The position numbers were made by a program, and so were the translations under genes. Under the pieces are notes generated by a model, which had not been told where the DNA came from, searched no databases, and saw nothing but the letters and a program-made list of their open reading frames with translations. Positions 46,769 to 56,671 of a stretch of 64,000 bases of DNA are shown here, in pieces. Positions within the stretch are counted from its first letter, which is position 1; each line of letters begins with the position of its first letter. Source of the stretch: Caballeronia sp. Lep1P3 (GTDB lineage: Bacteria > Pseudomonadota > Gammaproteobacteria > Burkholderiales > Burkholderiaceae). The stretch is taken from contig NZ_CP084265.1 in assembly GCF_022879595.1 (NCBI RefSeq), positions 1,116,001 to 1,180,000 on the forward strand, read 5' to 3'.

Positions 46769-47635
46769 ATGGCGGCATTCAAACCGCGCCGGAATCGCGT
46801 CAACGGGGCGCCGCCGCGCGCATTTCGTCGTAACAAGGTGGTGGCGGACGTGAGCGTCGTCGAATCGCGGCGCGCCAAGCGGCAGCAGTTTCTGAAGAAG
46901 CGCGGCATTTATCTGTTGCCCAACGCGTTCACCACGGCCGCGCTCTTTTGCGGCTTCTTCGCCGTCGTCCAGGCGATGAACGTGCGCTTCGAGATCGCGG
47001 CCATCGCCATTTTCGTGGCGATGGTGCTCGACGGCATGGACGGCCGCGTCGCGCGCATGACGCACACGCAAAGCGCCTTCGGCGAGCAGTTCGATAGCCT
47101 GTCGGACATGGTGTCGTTCGGCGTCGCGCCGGCGCTCGTCATGTACGAGTGGGTGCTGAAGGACCTCGGGCGCTGGGGCTGGCTCGCGGCATTCGTCTAC
47201 TGTTCGGGCGCGGCGTTGCGGCTCGCGCGTTTCAATACGAACGTCGGCGTGGTCGACAAGCGCTATTTTCAGGGCTTGCCGAGTCCGGCTGCTGCGGCGC
47301 TGATCGCCGGCTTCGTGTGGCTTGCGACGGACAACCGTGTGCCGCTCAAGCTCGTATGGCTGCCGTGGGTCGCGTTCGCGCTGACCATTTATGCGGGCGT
47401 GACGATGGTATCGAACGCGCCGTTTTATAGCGGCAAGGCGCTCGACGTGCGCTATCGCGTGCCGTTCGCAGGCGTGCTGCTGGTCGTCGTGGCGTTCGTG
47501 CTGGTGTCGTCGGACCCGCCCGTGATGTTGTTTTGCCTGTTCGTGCTGTACGGGTTCTCGGGCTATTTCTGGTGGGCCTATATGGCGATGCGCGGCAAGC
47601 CGAATCCCGCGCGCAGTTCACAGCGCGACCATTAG
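46769..47635 (+). CDS. pssA: CDP-diacylglycerol-serine O-phosphatidyltransferase
   Basis: An inner-membrane enzyme of 288 residues making phosphatidylserine. A basic N-terminal tail of about 45 residues precedes ~8 spans. The CDP-alcohol phosphotransferase motif DG-x2-AR-x8-G-x3-D-x3-D is complete in DGMDGRVARMTHTQSAFG followed by EQFDSLSD. The product is the substrate of the adjacent psd. A strong terminator follows. Confidence 0.95.
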   Translation: MAAFKPRRNRVNGAPPRAFRRNKVVADVSVVESRRAKRQQFLKKRGIYLLPNAFTTAALFCGFFAVVQAMNVRFEIAAIAIFVAMVLDGMDGRVARMTHTQSAFGEQFDSLSDMVSFGVAPALVMYEWVLKDLGRWGWLAAFVYCSGAALRLARFNTNVGVVDKRYFQGLPSPAAAALIAGFVWLATDNRVPLKLVWLPWVAFALTIYAGVTMVSNAPFYSGKALDVRYRVPFAGVLLVVVAFVLVSSDPPVMLFCLFVLYGFSGYFWWAYMAMRGKPNPARSSQRDH

Positions 47636-47656
47636 CGCTTTTCCGTATCGAACGCC

Positions 47657-47692
47657 AAAAGGCGACGGGTCTCTCAGACCGTCGCCTTTTTT
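47657..47692. terminator. terminator after pssA, likely shared with the convergent glycine-zipper gene
   Basis: GGCGACGG-GTC pairs with GAC-CGTCGCC around TCTCA, then six T residues. A short A-run on the left side would permit weaker leftward use. Confidence 0.88.
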
Positions 47693-47701
47693 GTCGGCGA
47701 A

Positions 47702-48373
47702 TCATCCCGCGGCCAGCGCTCCGTTCGAAATGTGCACGCGTTGTCCTTGCGCGAACGGCGGCGGATTCCTGTACGTGAAGTAGCGCGTCTTGCCGTTTTC
47801 CATGCGCACTCGCACCGAATAATCCGTCTCGCTGCGCAAATGTTTTTCGACGGAATTGCCCGCGAGCCCGCCGCCGAGCGCGCCGAGAAGCGTCATCGCC
47901 GTGCGGCCGCCGCCGCGTCCGAACTGATTGCCGACGACACCGCCCGCCACCGCACCGCCGACCGCGCCGATGCCCGTGCCGTGGCCTTGACGCTTGACGG
48001 CGGAAACCGCTTCGACGGTGCCGCACGACGAGCAATGCGCGGGACGCTGAGGCGGCTGCTGCGCGTAGGACGGCTGCGCGGGCGGCTGCTGAACCGGCGC
48101 TTGCTGCACCGGCTGCGCCGCAACGGGCTGGGCGGCGGGCGGCGCGGCGGGCGCAGCAGGCGCGACGACCGGCTGCTGTGCCACGGCCACCGCCTGCGTC
48201 TGCGGATTCTGCGCGGAATTGCTGTGCGCGCCCGGAAACAGTCCGGTCACGGCGGCGGTCGCCGCGAGACTCGCGACGATGACCGCGCCAGCCGCCGTGG
48301 CGACGAGCGGATGCAGCCGTCGCCGTTGCCCCGTCTCGGGCGAGGGTGAGAGTTTGTCGGTAAGGTTATCCAT
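47702..48373 (-). CDS. glycine-zipper 2TM-domain protein
   Basis: 223 residues. A cytoplasmic N-terminal stretch is followed by one span (about 28-48, HPLVATAAGAVIVASLAATA). A long Gln/Pro/Ala-rich periplasmic linker follows, with an HCSSCG pair of cysteines. The glycine-zipper segment is GIGAVGGAVAGGVVGNQFGR and LLGALGGGLAGNSVEKHL. The C-terminal beta-rich domain contains YSVRVRMENGKTRYFTYRNP. GGAGG lies 5 bp ahead of ATG 48373. Related proteins sit in the envelope (SlyB/OsmB-like); the function here is unknown. Confidence 0.86.
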   Translation of the reverse strand: MDNLTDKLSPSPETGQRRRLHPLVATAAGAVIVASLAATAAVTGLFPGAHSNSAQNPQTQAVAVAQQPVVAPAAPAAPPAAQPVAAQPVQQAPVQQPPAQPSYAQQPPQRPAHCSSCGTVEAVSAVKRQGHGTGIGAVGGAVAGGVVGNQFGRGGGRTAMTLLGALGGGLAGNSVEKHLRSETDYSVRVRMENGKTRYFTYRNPPPFAQGQRVHISNGALAAG

Positions 48374-48543
48374 GTTCGACCTCCGTTCGAGGCGCGCTGC
48401 TGACACATATCGATTTTGGTCGATCCCGCGCGCCAGCGCTTTTCGGTTGTTGACAGTCGTTCTGAGCGTTCTTTTCCGCTAAAGAAGCACGCTTCATGCC
48501 AAAGTCCGAACACGAGCGTCGCCGGCTGAGGCCGACGACGGAC

Positions 48544-48572
48544 AAAAAAAAGCGCGCCTCCAAGGGCGCGCT
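48544..48572 (-). terminator. terminator of lysS
   Basis: On the minus strand AGCGCGCC and GGCGCGCT pair around a 6-nt loop and run into eight T residues, 27 bp after the lysS stop. Confidence 0.92.
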
Positions 48573-48598
48573 TTCGTCAGCGGAACATACGTCTCTGC

Positions 48599-50125
48599 TC
48601 AATCCTCACGCCGCAGATGCGGAAAGAGAATGACATCGCGGATGCTCGGGCTATCGGTAAGCAACATCACGAGCCGGTCGACGCCGATGCCGCAGCCGCC
48701 CGTCGGGGGCATGCCGTATTCGAGCGCGCGGATATAGTCGGCGTCGAAATACATGGCTTCTTCGTCGCCGGCGTCTTTCTGGTCGACTTGCTTCTGGAAA
48801 CGCGCGGCCTGATCTTCCGGATCGTTCAACTCCGAGAAGCCGTTCGCGATTTCGCGTCCGGTGATGAACAACTCGAAGCGCTCGGTGATGCCCGGCACCG
48901 AATCCGATTCCCGCGCGAGCGGCGAGACTTCGATCGGATAATCGACGATATACGTCGGCTCCCACAATTGCGATTCGGCGGTCTCTTCGAAGAGCGCCAG
49001 TTGCAGCGCGCCGATGCCCGCATTCAGAAACGCGGGCTGCGTCGTATCGACGCCGAACTTCTTGAGCTCCGCGCGCATGAACACGGCATCGGCGAGCTGC
49101 GCGTCGGTGTATTGCGGCGCGTACTTCTGGATTGCCTGATTGATCGTCAGACGATGGAACGGCTTCGCGAGATCCAGCTCGCGGCCCTGATACGTGATGG
49201 TCGCGGTGCCGAGCGCGTCGACGGCGGCCTGGCGGATCAGCTGCTCCGTGAAGTCCATGAGCCAGCGGTAGTCCGTGTAGGCCGCGTAGAACTCCATCAT
49301 CGTGAATTCGGGATTGTGGCGCGGCGACACGCCTTCGTTCCGGAAATTGCGATTGATCTCGAACACGCGCTCGAAGCCGCCCACGACCAGCCGCTTCAGA
49401 TACAACTCAGGCGCGATGCGCAGGAACATCTGCATGTCGAGCGCGTTGTGATGCGTGACGAAGGGCTTCGCCGCCGCGCCGCCGGGAATCGGATGCAGCA
49501 TCGGCGTTTCGACTTCCATGAAGTTCGCCTGCGCCATGAAGTTGCGGATCGACGTGACCGCCTTCGTGCGCGCCATGAAGGTCTTGCGCGATTCGGGCGT
49601 GACGATCAGATCGACGTAGCGCTGGCGATAGCGCATCTCCTGATCGGCGAGGCCGTGGAACTTGTCCGGCAGCGGACGCAGCGCCTTCGAGAGCAGCCGC
49701 AACTCCGTGCAACGCACCGACAGTTCGCCCTTGTTCGTGCGAAACAGCACGCCCTTTGCCGCGACGATGTCGCCGAGATCCCACTTTTTGAACGCTTCGT
49801 AGACCTCCGCGCCGACGTCGGCGGGCGTCACGAAGAACTGGATCTGGCCGCTTGCATCCTGAACCGTGGCAAAGCTCGCCTTGCCCATCACGCGCTTGAG
49901 CATCATGCGGCCGGCAAGCGCGACGGGCAGGGGATTCGCTTCGAGCGCTTCCTTGCCGGTGTCGGCGTATTCGGTCTGCAGCGCGGCGGCCTGATGCGTC
50001 GGGCGGAAATCGTTCGGATAGGCGACGCCTTGCTCGCGCAGCGAGCGCAGCTTGTCGCGGCGCTCGGCGATGATCTGGTTGTCTTCCAGTTCGGGAGCGG
50101 CGCCCGGTTGAGTCGGTTCGGTCAT
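48599..50125 (-). CDS. lysS: lysyl-tRNA synthetase (class II)
   Basis: 508 residues, the family length. The N-terminal OB-fold anticodon domain includes [20 protein letters not shown]. The class II motifs are [26 protein letters not shown] motif 1, [20 protein letters not shown] (motif 2) and a C-terminal [20 protein letters not shown] (motif 3). ATG 50125 ([13 protein letters not shown]) is chosen; a GTG at 50146 would add seven residues. It follows prfB by 84 bp in the conserved recJ-prfB-lysS order. Confidence 0.97.
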   Translation of the reverse strand: MTEPTQPGAAPELEDNQIIAERRDKLRSLREQGVAYPNDFRPTHQAAALQTEYADTGKEALEANPLPVALAGRMMLKRVMGKASFATVQDASGQIQFFVTPADVGAEVYEAFKKWDLGDIVAAKGVLFRTNKGELSVRCTELRLLSKALRPLPDKFHGLADQEMRYRQRYVDLIVTPESRKTFMARTKAVTSIRNFMAQANFMEVETPMLHPIPGGAAAKPFVTHHNALDMQMFLRIAPELYLKRLVVGGFERVFEINRNFRNEGVSPRHNPEFTMMEFYAAYTDYRWLMDFTEQLIRQAAVDALGTATITYQGRELDLAKPFHRLTINQAIQKYAPQYTDAQLADAVFMRAELKKFGVDTTQPAFLNAGIGALQLALFEETAESQLWEPTYIVDYPIEVSPLARESDSVPGITERFELFITGREIANGFSELNDPEDQAARFQKQVDQKDAGDEEAMYFDADYIRALEYGMPPTGGCGIGVDRLVMLLTDSPSIRDVILFPHLRRED

Positions 50126-50209
50126 GATGTGTAGCGGTGGATTCACGAATGCGCGGCGGGGTGAAACGAAAACGCGGACACCGCTGCCGGTATCCGCGTC
50201 GAGAGACGA

Positions 50210-51314
50210 TCAGACGCCCTGTTTCAGGCTCGCGCTGATGAAATCGTCGAGATCGCCGTCGAGCACGGCGCGCGTGTTGCTCATTTCGACGCTGGTGCGC
50301 AGGTCCTTCACGCGGCTCTGGTCCAGCACGTAGGAGCGGATCTGATGGCCCCAGCCCACGTCGGTCTTGCTCGATTCGAGCTTGTCCTGCTCGGCCTGAC
50401 GCTTGCGCATCTCGAATTCGTACAGACGCGCCTTGAGCATCTGCATGGCTTCGGCGCGGTTGCGGTGCTGCGAGCGGTCGTTCTGGCATTGCACGACGAT
50501 GCCCGTCGGCGCGTGCGTGAGACGCACGGCGGAGTCCGTCTTGTTGATGTGCTGGCCGCCCGCGCCCGACGCGCGATACGTGTCCGTGCGGACATCGGCG
50601 GGATTGATCTCGATTTCGATCGAATCGTCGATTTCCGGATACACGAACACCGACGAGAACGACGTATGCCGCCCGCCCGACGAATCGAACGGCGACTTGC
50701 GCACGAGGCGGTGAATGCCGGTTTCGGTGCGCAGATAGCCGTAGGCGTATTCGCCTTCGACCTTGATGGTCGCGCTCTTGATGCCGGCGACGTCGCCTTC
50801 GGATTCTTCGAGCACTTCGGTCTTGAAGCCCTTGCGCTCGCAGTAGCGCAGATACTGGCGCAGCAGCATGGAGGCCCAGTCGCACGCTTCGGTGCCGCCG
50901 GCGCCAGCCTGAATGTCGATGAAGCAGTTGTTCGGATCGGCCGGATTGGAGAACATCCGGCGGAACTCCATGTCTTCGACGCGCGCCTTGAGCGCATCGG
51001 CGTCCGCCTCGCACGCGACGAGCGTGTCTTCGTCCTGTTCCTCGCGCGCCATGTCGAAGAGATCGCTGGCGTCGCGCAGGTCGTTGTCGAGGCCGGTGAG
51101 CGTCGTCACGACGCCGTCGAGCAGCTTCTTCTCGCGACCGAGCGCCTGAGCGTTCTTGGAGTCGTTCCAGACGTTCGGGTCTTCGAGTTCCTTGTTGACT
51201 TCGACCAGGCGCGCGGACTTGGCGTCGTAGTCAAAGATACCCCCGTAGCTCACCCGCGCGGCGGCGCAGGTCGGCCAGAAGGCTTTCGATCGCGTTGAGA
51301 CGTTCTGCTTCCAT
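50210..51314 (-). CDS. prfB: peptide chain release factor 2, made through a programmed +1 frameshift
   Basis: RF2 terminates translation at UGA and UAA. Frame 0 runs from ATG 51314 for 27 codons ([20 protein letters not shown]...GYL) and then meets an in-frame TGA at 51233-51231. The second frame continues from GAC at 51232 for 340 codons to 50210, giving 367 residues, close to E. coli RF2. The stop-recognition tripeptide SPF is in [16 protein letters not shown], and the catalytic GGQ is in [17 protein letters not shown]. The split is genuine recoding, not a mutation. lysS follows 84 bp downstream. Confidence 0.96.
51230..51245 (-). promoter_or_regulatory. prfB programmed frameshift site
   Basis: The minus strand reads CGGGGGTATCTTTGAC: an internal Shine-Dalgarno-like GGGGG, 3-nt spacer, then the slippery CTT and the UGA followed by C. 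This is the canonical arrangement by which low RF2 allows +1 slippage to make more RF2. Confidence 0.95.
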
Positions 51315-51435
51315 TGTCGATCTTCGGCTTCGTAAAAAGGTGCAATTATAGCCGATCGACACGTTTTTCCCGCGCCGCCGGGACGCCGGCGGGCTTACTG
51401 CGCGACCAGCGATTCGCACGCGGCGACGTGCTTCG

Positions 51436-51466
51436 CGGCCTGATCCGGGATAACCGGATCAGGCCG
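51436..51466. other. 13-bp perfect inverted repeat between recJ and prfB
   Basis: CGGCCTGATCCGG and CCGGATCAGGCCG flank GATAA. It lies 44 bp after the recJ stop. There is no T-run on either side, so an intrinsic terminator is doubtful; an mRNA-stabilising or processing hairpin is the alternative. Confidence 0.6.
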
Positions 51467-51509
51467 TGATTTCGAAAGCGCGCGAGTGAATCGATCACGC
51501 GAACCGGAA

Positions 51510-53210
51510 TCACCCCGCATGCTCGACGATCAACTGCACCCGCGCCACGCCGTTCCACGAATCGCTGACGAGCCGGTACGCGACGGTCGCGCGCGGCGGC
51601 AGCGGATCGACGTGGTTGAACCAGATCGCGTTGAAGCGCTGACGTCCGCGCACGAGTTGCAGTTTGAGGTGCTTGTCCTTCACGAGCGCTTGCGACGCGA
51701 CCTCGAACTCGCCCGAGAAAGTGGGCGCGGGAAAGCCCTGGCCCCAGACGCCCGCGTCCAGCAGTTCGACGAACTGCGGCGTGAAGTACGCGTCTTCGAG
51801 ATCGCCGTCGGTTTCGATCGTGCGGGAAAGCGCGTCGGCGGTGAGCCATTCGCGGCCGACCGCTTCGAACGCGGCGGTGAAGCGCGGGATGTCGGCGGTG
51901 AAAAGCGTGAGGCCCGCCGCCATCGCGTGGCCGCCGAACTTGTGGATGAGGCCGGGCTCGCGCTTGCTGATGAGATCGACGGCATCGCGCAGATGGAAGC
52001 CGGGAATCGAGCGGCCCGAGCCTTTGGACAACGTGCCGGCGTCGTCCGCGTGCGCGAACGTGAACGAGGGCCGATGAAAGCGCTCCTTGAGCCGCCCCGC
52101 GACGATGCCGATCACGCCCTGATGCCAGCCGGGGTCGAAAAGCGTGAGCGTCGCGCGCTCGCCGGGATCGACGTCCTGCAACTCGGCGAGCGCCTGTTGC
52201 TGCATGCCCGCTTCGATTTCGCGCCGCTCGCGGTTCATCGCGTCGAGCTGCTGCGCGAGTTCCCACGCGCGGCCGATGTCGTCGGTCGTGAGGCACTCGA
52301 TGCCGAGCGACATGTCCGCGAGCCGTCCCGCCGCATTCAGGCGCGGGCCGAGCGCAAACCCGAGATCGAAGCCGGACGCCGCGCGCGCATCCCGGCCCGC
52401 TGCGCGAAAGAGCGCGGCAATGCCCGGCTGCATGCGTCCCGAGCGAATCCGCTTCAGCCCTTGCGCGACGAGAATCCGGTTGTTGCCGTCGAGCTTCACG
52501 ACATCGGCGACGGTGCCGAGCGCGACGAGATCGAGCAGGCCGTCCAGACGCGGTTCGGGCGCGTTCTCATACGCGCCGCGCCGCCGCAGTTCGGCGCGCA
52601 GCGCGAGCAGCACGTAGAACATGACGCCCACGCCCGCGATGCACTTGCTCGGAAAGCCGCAGCCCGGCTGGTTCGGATTGACGATCGCGCGCGCGGCGGG
52701 CAGTTCGTCGCCGGGCAAGTGGTGATCGGTCACGAGCACGTCGACGCCGAGCGCGTTGGCCGCAGCGACGCCGTCGACGCTCGCGATGCCGTTATCGACG
52801 GTAATCAGCAGATCGGGCGCGCCGAGTGGCGAGCGCGCGGCCAGGCCGACGATCTCCGGTGTCAGTCCGTAGCCGTACTCGAAGCGGTTCGGCACGAGAT
52901 ACTCGATGTTCGCGCCGAACATGCGCAGTCCGCGCACGGCGACGGCGCAGGCGGTCGCGCCGTCGCAGTCGTAATCGGCGACGACGAGCATGCGCTTGCC
53001 GGCCGCGAGCGCATCGGCGAGCACGACGGCGGCATCGTCGCAACCTTTGAGGCCGACGGGCGCGTGCAGGCGTTTGAATTCCGTCTCGACTTCATCCGGC
53101 GACGTGACGCCGCGCGAAGCATAGAGCCGCGCGATGACGGGATGCAGGCCGTGGCGCACGAGCGCTTCGGCGTCGGCGGGGGAAGAGGCGCGCGTAACGA
53201 TTCGCGTCAT
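51510..53210 (-). CDS. recJ: single-stranded-DNA-specific exonuclease RecJ
   Basis: A 5'-3' single-strand exonuclease of 566 residues used in recombination and mismatch repair. The DHH phosphoesterase motifs are VVADYDCDGATACAVAVRG, LLITVDNGIASVDGV and VLVTDHHLPGDELP. The DHHA1 domain contains KFGGHAMAAGLTL, and the C-terminal OB-fold ends RVQLIVEHAG. ATG 53210 gives the family length; the longer frame to 53771 overlaps the next gene. It lies 12 bp downstream of the RpfE-like gene. Confidence 0.96.
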   Translation of the reverse strand: MTRIVTRASSPADAEALVRHGLHPVIARLYASRGVTSPDEVETEFKRLHAPVGLKGCDDAAVVLADALAAGKRMLVVADYDCDGATACAVAVRGLRMFGANIEYLVPNRFEYGYGLTPEIVGLAARSPLGAPDLLITVDNGIASVDGVAAANALGVDVLVTDHHLPGDELPAARAIVNPNQPGCGFPSKCIAGVGVMFYVLLALRAELRRRGAYENAPEPRLDGLLDLVALGTVADVVKLDGNNRILVAQGLKRIRSGRMQPGIAALFRAAGRDARAASGFDLGFALGPRLNAAGRLADMSLGIECLTTDDIGRAWELAQQLDAMNRERREIEAGMQQQALAELQDVDPGERATLTLFDPGWHQGVIGIVAGRLKERFHRPSFTFAHADDAGTLSKGSGRSIPGFHLRDAVDLISKREPGLIHKFGGHAMAAGLTLFTADIPRFTAAFEAVGREWLTADALSRTIETDGDLEDAYFTPQFVELLDAGVWGQGFPAPTFSGEFEVASQALVKDKHLKLQLVRGRQRFNAIWFNHVDPLPPRATVAYRLVSDSWNGVARVQLIVEHAG

Positions 53211-53221
53211 TCGGTAGAGCC

Positions 53222-54397
53222 TTATTCGATGAGAAGCGCCGCGAGCGGCCGGCGACGCCAGAACTTGCGCAAGTCGCCGCGCGTGACCGAAAGCGTGACC
53301 GAACCGGTGTCGCCGCAGAGCGTCAGCGAAAGGCGCCTGAGAGAGCCGTTCGAGAGCGCGTCCAGCGCGGGCGCGAACCACGCCGTTTCGAGCGCGAGAA
53401 GCGCCGCGTTCCAGCGCGCCCAGTCCTGCTCGATGAAGGGCGCGGAGAACGGATTCAGTTCGACGAGCGTCGCGCCTTGCGCGTTCCCGTTGCCGTTCGC
53501 GCTGCCGTTCGCGCTGCCGTTCGCGCTGTCGTTCGCGAGCGCGCTGAAACTTTCGGGCGGCGTCGTCGGCGCGAGACCGGCGGCAAGCGCGAGGCCGCGC
53601 GTCGCGGCGGCGTCCGACATCACGCGCGCGAAGGGGCTCGTCACCGGGCGCATCGCGCCTTGTCCGTGCAGCCAGATCGAGTTGATGGCTGGCAACCCGC
53701 GCGATTCCCGCTCGACGTTGAGCGGATGCTCGAACCACGCCATCTGAACTTCGTTCTGCAGCTTCATCCACGGACGCGAGCGCTCGCCGGTGCGGGCTTC
53801 GTGCGGCAGCCAGATTTCGATGTTGCGCCCGGCCGCGCGCAACGGCGACGCGCCCGCGAGCGCGCCGAGCGCATCGCCGGAAACGTACCAGCGCAGGGGC
53901 GTCGGCGCCTGCAGCGCAATGCCGAGGTCTTCGATGACGGGCCGCGCCGTCTTGAGCAGCTCACGCGCTTCCTCGGTCCGCACGCCGAGCGTGGCGGGAT
54001 CGATCAGCACGAGATGATCGTGCGCGATGCGAACGTGGACCGGCTCGATGCACGCCCACAGCGCGGTGCCCGAAGTGCCGGAAGGGCCGGAAGTGCCGGA
54101 GGAAGCGGGATCGCCGCCGTCGGCGAGCAGCATGAAAGGGGCGAGGGGCGCGTCGTCGGCGTGGCGCTGGCCGGGCTCGCGCGCGACGATGCCGAAGCGT
54201 TGCGCGATCCAGCGTTCGTGCGGCAGCGTGCGCTGGAAATCCTCGCCGATCACGCGTTCTTCGAGCGTGGCGCGGGCGAGCAGCTTGTCGAGCGCCGCGC
54301 TTTCCAGTCCGTGCAGCGCGGTTGCCGCGTCCGCCGCCGAGGGCAACGCGAACGGCAACAGAAGGTGAAGGTCGGGAACGGGCATGATGGTCGGCAT
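53222..54397 (-). CDS. RpfE-like protein (COG4255 type), function unknown
   Basis: 391 residues, no signal peptide. It matches, from memory, the conserved proteobacterial protein encoded beside recJ and called RpfE in Xanthomonas; databases sometimes label it a phosphoglycerate mutase, which its sequence does not justify. Segments include PVHVRIAHDHLVLIDPATLG, SRPWMKLQNEVQMAWFEHPL and GLPAINSIWLHGQGAMRP, and the C-terminus has FWRRRPLAALLIE. Two low-complexity linkers (Ser-Gly-Thr/Pro and Ser-Ala-Asn-Gly repeats) come from DNA tandem repeats. ATG 54385 is an alternative start. Confidence 0.75.
   Translation of the reverse strand: MPTIMPVPDLHLLLPFALPSAADAATALHGLESAALDKLLARATLEERVIGEDFQRTLPHERWIAQRFGIVAREPGQRHADDAPLAPFMLLADGGDPASSGTSGPSGTSGTALWACIEPVHVRIAHDHLVLIDPATLGVRTEEARELLKTARPVIEDLGIALQAPTPLRWYVSGDALGALAGASPLRAAGRNIEIWLPHEARTGERSRPWMKLQNEVQMAWFEHPLNVERESRGLPAINSIWLHGQGAMRPVTSPFARVMSDAAATRGLALAAGLAPTTPPESFSALANDSANGSANGSANGNGNAQGATLVELNPFSAPFIEQDWARWNAALLALETAWFAPALDALSNGSLRRLSLTLCGDTGSVTLSVTRGDLRKFWRRRPLAALLIE
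53491..53538 (-). repeat. 12-bp tandem repeat in the RpfE-like gene
   Basis: Four units of TGCCGTTCGCGC (plus strand; the last unit has two changes) encode a Ser-Ala-Asn-Gly repeat linker. Copy-number change would stay in frame. Confidence 0.85.
54072..54098 (-). repeat. 9-bp tandem repeat in the RpfE-like gene
   Basis: Three units of GAAGTGCCG (the middle one GAAGGGCCG) encode a Ser-Gly-Thr/Pro linker. Confidence 0.8.
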
Positions 54398-54686
54398 TGT
54401 AGGGCAAAGCGCCGCATTTCATCGGGCGCGCGGGGCGTGTTCGCGGTACGCCGCAGCGCCCTCGCGCGCCCGCCGTTGTTACGGCCGCCGCGCCATGTGT
54501 GGCAAACTTTCGCAGATTTCGCGGTGCAGGCGCTGGACTCGCGGCCAAGCGCTGCATCCACGAGGCGGATGACCGCGACGTACCCGCTACATATCCGCTA
54601 CATACATCGCACGGGGCCGCGAGATCGGCCGGCCGCGACAGCAATGAGGCGACAGCAATGCAGCAACAGCAGAAGAAAGGATTCGC

Positions 54687-55940
54687 TTGAAACTTCCCTA
54701 CGAATGGCAGATTGGCTGGCGCTACACGCGCGCCGGCAAACGCACCACGGGCAACGGCTTCATATCGTTCATCGCGCTCGTGTCGATGGCGGGCATCGCG
54801 CTCGGCGTCGCCGCGCTGATCGTCGTGCTCTCGGTCATGAACGGCTTCCAGAAGGAAGTGCGCGACCGCATGCTCTCGGTGCTCGCGCACGTCGAAATTT
54901 TCTCGCCGACGGGTTCCATGCCCAACTGGCAACTCACCGCGCAGGAAGCGCGCCGCAATCCGGAAGTGACCGGCGCGGCGCCGTATGTCGAAGCGCAGGC
55001 GCTGCTCACGCGCCAGGGCGCGGTGAGCGGCGTCGCGTTGCGCGGCGTCGAGCCGACGCTCGAGCCCGAAGTGTCGGACATCGGCAAGGAAATGCGCGCG
55101 GGCAAGCTCGCGAACCTCGTTCCGGGCGAGTTCGGCATCGTGCTCGGCGCGGACCTCGCGACCAATCTCGGCGTCATGAACGGCGACAAGATCACGCTCG
55201 TCGCGCCCGAAGGCACCATCACGCCGGCCGGGATGATGCCGCGCTTGAAGCAGTTCACGGTCGTCGGCATCTTCGAATCCGGCCATTACGAATACGATTC
55301 GACGCTCGCGCTCATTTCGATCCGCGATGCGCAGGCGCTCTTTCGCCTTCCCGCGCCGACCGGCGTGCGCCTTCGCCTGAAGGACATGCAGCGCGCGCCC
55401 GACGTCGCGCGGCAACTGTCGCACACGCTCTCCGGCGATCTCTATATCCGCGACTGGACGCAGCAGAACAAGACGTGGTTCTCCGCCGTGCAGATCGAGA
55501 AACGCATGATGTTCATCATCCTCACGCTCATCATCGCGGTGGCGGCGTTCAACCTCGTTTCGTCGCTCGTGATGACCGTCACGGACAAGCAGGCCGACAT
55601 CGCCATCTTGCGCACGCTCGGCGCCCAGCCCGGCTCGATCATGAAAATTTTCGTGGTGCAAGGCGTGACGATCGGGTTCATCGGAACCGCGCTCGGCGTG
55701 TCGCTCGGGTGCCTGATCGCGTGGAGCATTCCGTGGCTCGTTCCGATGATCGAACATCTGCTCGGCGTGCAGTTCCTGCCGCCTTCGGTGTATTTCATCA
55801 GCGAGCTGCCGTCCGAGCTCGTTCCGGGCGATGTCATGAAGATCGGCGTGATCGCGTTTCTGTTGTCGTCGCTCGCGACGCTCTATCCGAGCTGGCGCGG
55901 CGCGAAGGTTCGTCCGGCGGAGGCGCTGCGCTATGAGTGA
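54687..55940 (+). CDS. lolC: lipoprotein-releasing ABC permease LolC/LolE (LolF-like)
   Basis: An inner-membrane permease of 417 residues that extracts lipoproteins for LolA. The start is TTG at 54687 with AAAGGA 6-8 bp upstream, giving [18 protein letters not shown]. The first span is [21 protein letters not shown] periplasmic domain (about 45-270) follows, then three spans with [20 protein letters not shown] and the coupling region [20 protein letters not shown]. Only one permease precedes lolD and no second paralogue is in the window, so a homodimeric LolF-type system is likely. Confidence 0.92.
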   Translation: MKLPYEWQIGWRYTRAGKRTTGNGFISFIALVSMAGIALGVAALIVVLSVMNGFQKEVRDRMLSVLAHVEIFSPTGSMPNWQLTAQEARRNPEVTGAAPYVEAQALLTRQGAVSGVALRGVEPTLEPEVSDIGKEMRAGKLANLVPGEFGIVLGADLATNLGVMNGDKITLVAPEGTITPAGMMPRLKQFTVVGIFESGHYEYDSTLALISIRDAQALFRLPAPTGVRLRLKDMQRAPDVARQLSHTLSGDLYIRDWTQQNKTWFSAVQIEKRMMFIILTLIIAVAAFNLVSSLVMTVTDKQADIAILRTLGAQPGSIMKIFVVQGVTIGFIGTALGVSLGCLIAWSIPWLVPMIEHLLGVQFLPPSVYFISELPSELVPGDVMKIGVIAFLLSSLATLYPSWRGAKVRPAEALRYE

Positions 55941-56646
55941 CCTGATTCCGGCAAACAACATCGTGCTCGATGCGTCGTCGATATCGAAGACCTTCGTGCA
56001 GGGCGGCTTCAACGTGCAGGTGCTCGACAACGCGCAACTGCAAGTGCGGCGCGGCGAAAAGCTCGCGATCGTCGGTGCGTCCGGCTCGGGCAAGAGCACG
56101 CTTCTGCATGTTCTCGGCGGTCTCGACGAACCGAGCGCGGGCAAGGTCTCGCTGCTCGGCAAGCCGTTCACGCAACTGAAAGAGAAGGAACGCAACGAGT
56201 TGCGCAACCGCGCGCTCGGCTTCGTCTATCAGTTTCATCATCTGCTGGCGGAATTCACCGCGCTCGATAACGTCGCGATGCCGCTGCGCATCCGCCGCAT
56301 GAGCGAAGAGGCCGCGCGCAAGGAAGCGCTCGGCATGCTCGAACGCGTGGGCATCGGGCATCGCGCGAAGCATCGGCCGGGCGAATTGTCGGGCGGCGAG
56401 CGGCAGCGCGTCGCGATTGCGCGCGCGCTCGTCACGCGTCCGGCATGCGTGCTCGCCGACGAACCGACCGGCAATCTCGACGGCGGCACGGCCGACACCG
56501 TATTCAACCTGATGCTCGAGCTTTCGCAGACGCTCGAGACGAGCTTCGTGATCGTCACGCACGATCCCGATCTCGCCGCGCGCTGCGACCGCATCATGCG
56601 TCTGCGCGACGGCGTGCTGCACGAAGAGCCGTCCGTGCCGGTCTAA
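55933..56646 (+). CDS. lolD: lipoprotein-releasing ABC ATPase LolD
   Basis: A cytoplasmic ATPase of 237 residues driving lipoprotein release. Walker A is [18 protein letters not shown], the Q-loop region is [19 protein letters not shown], the signature is [16 protein letters not shown], Walker B is [16 protein letters not shown] and the H-loop is [10 protein letters not shown]. Its start overlaps the lolC stop by 8 bp (ATGAGTGA). The tatD-family gene begins 25 bp downstream. Confidence 0.96.
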   Translation: MSDLIPANNIVLDASSISKTFVQGGFNVQVLDNAQLQVRRGEKLAIVGASGSGKSTLLHVLGGLDEPSAGKVSLLGKPFTQLKEKERNELRNRALGFVYQFHHLLAEFTALDNVAMPLRIRRMSEEAARKEALGMLERVGIGHRAKHRPGELSGGERQRVAIARALVTRPACVLADEPTGNLDGGTADTVFNLMLELSQTLETSFVIVTHDPDLAARCDRIMRLRDGVLHEEPSVPV

Positions 56647-56671
56647 GCGGCGCGCGCCGCGGAGCAACGCC

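Noticed and set aside
51346..51509. Possible remnant gene between recJ and prfB (short frame ending at 51384)
   Set aside because: No start codon or ribosome-binding site is in frame and the translation overlaps the inverted repeat; too little to support a gene.
53222..54397. Naming this protein a phosphoglycerate mutase
   Set aside because: No alkaline-phosphatase-superfamily metal motifs or phosphoserine site can be seen; the label appears to be a propagated annotation.
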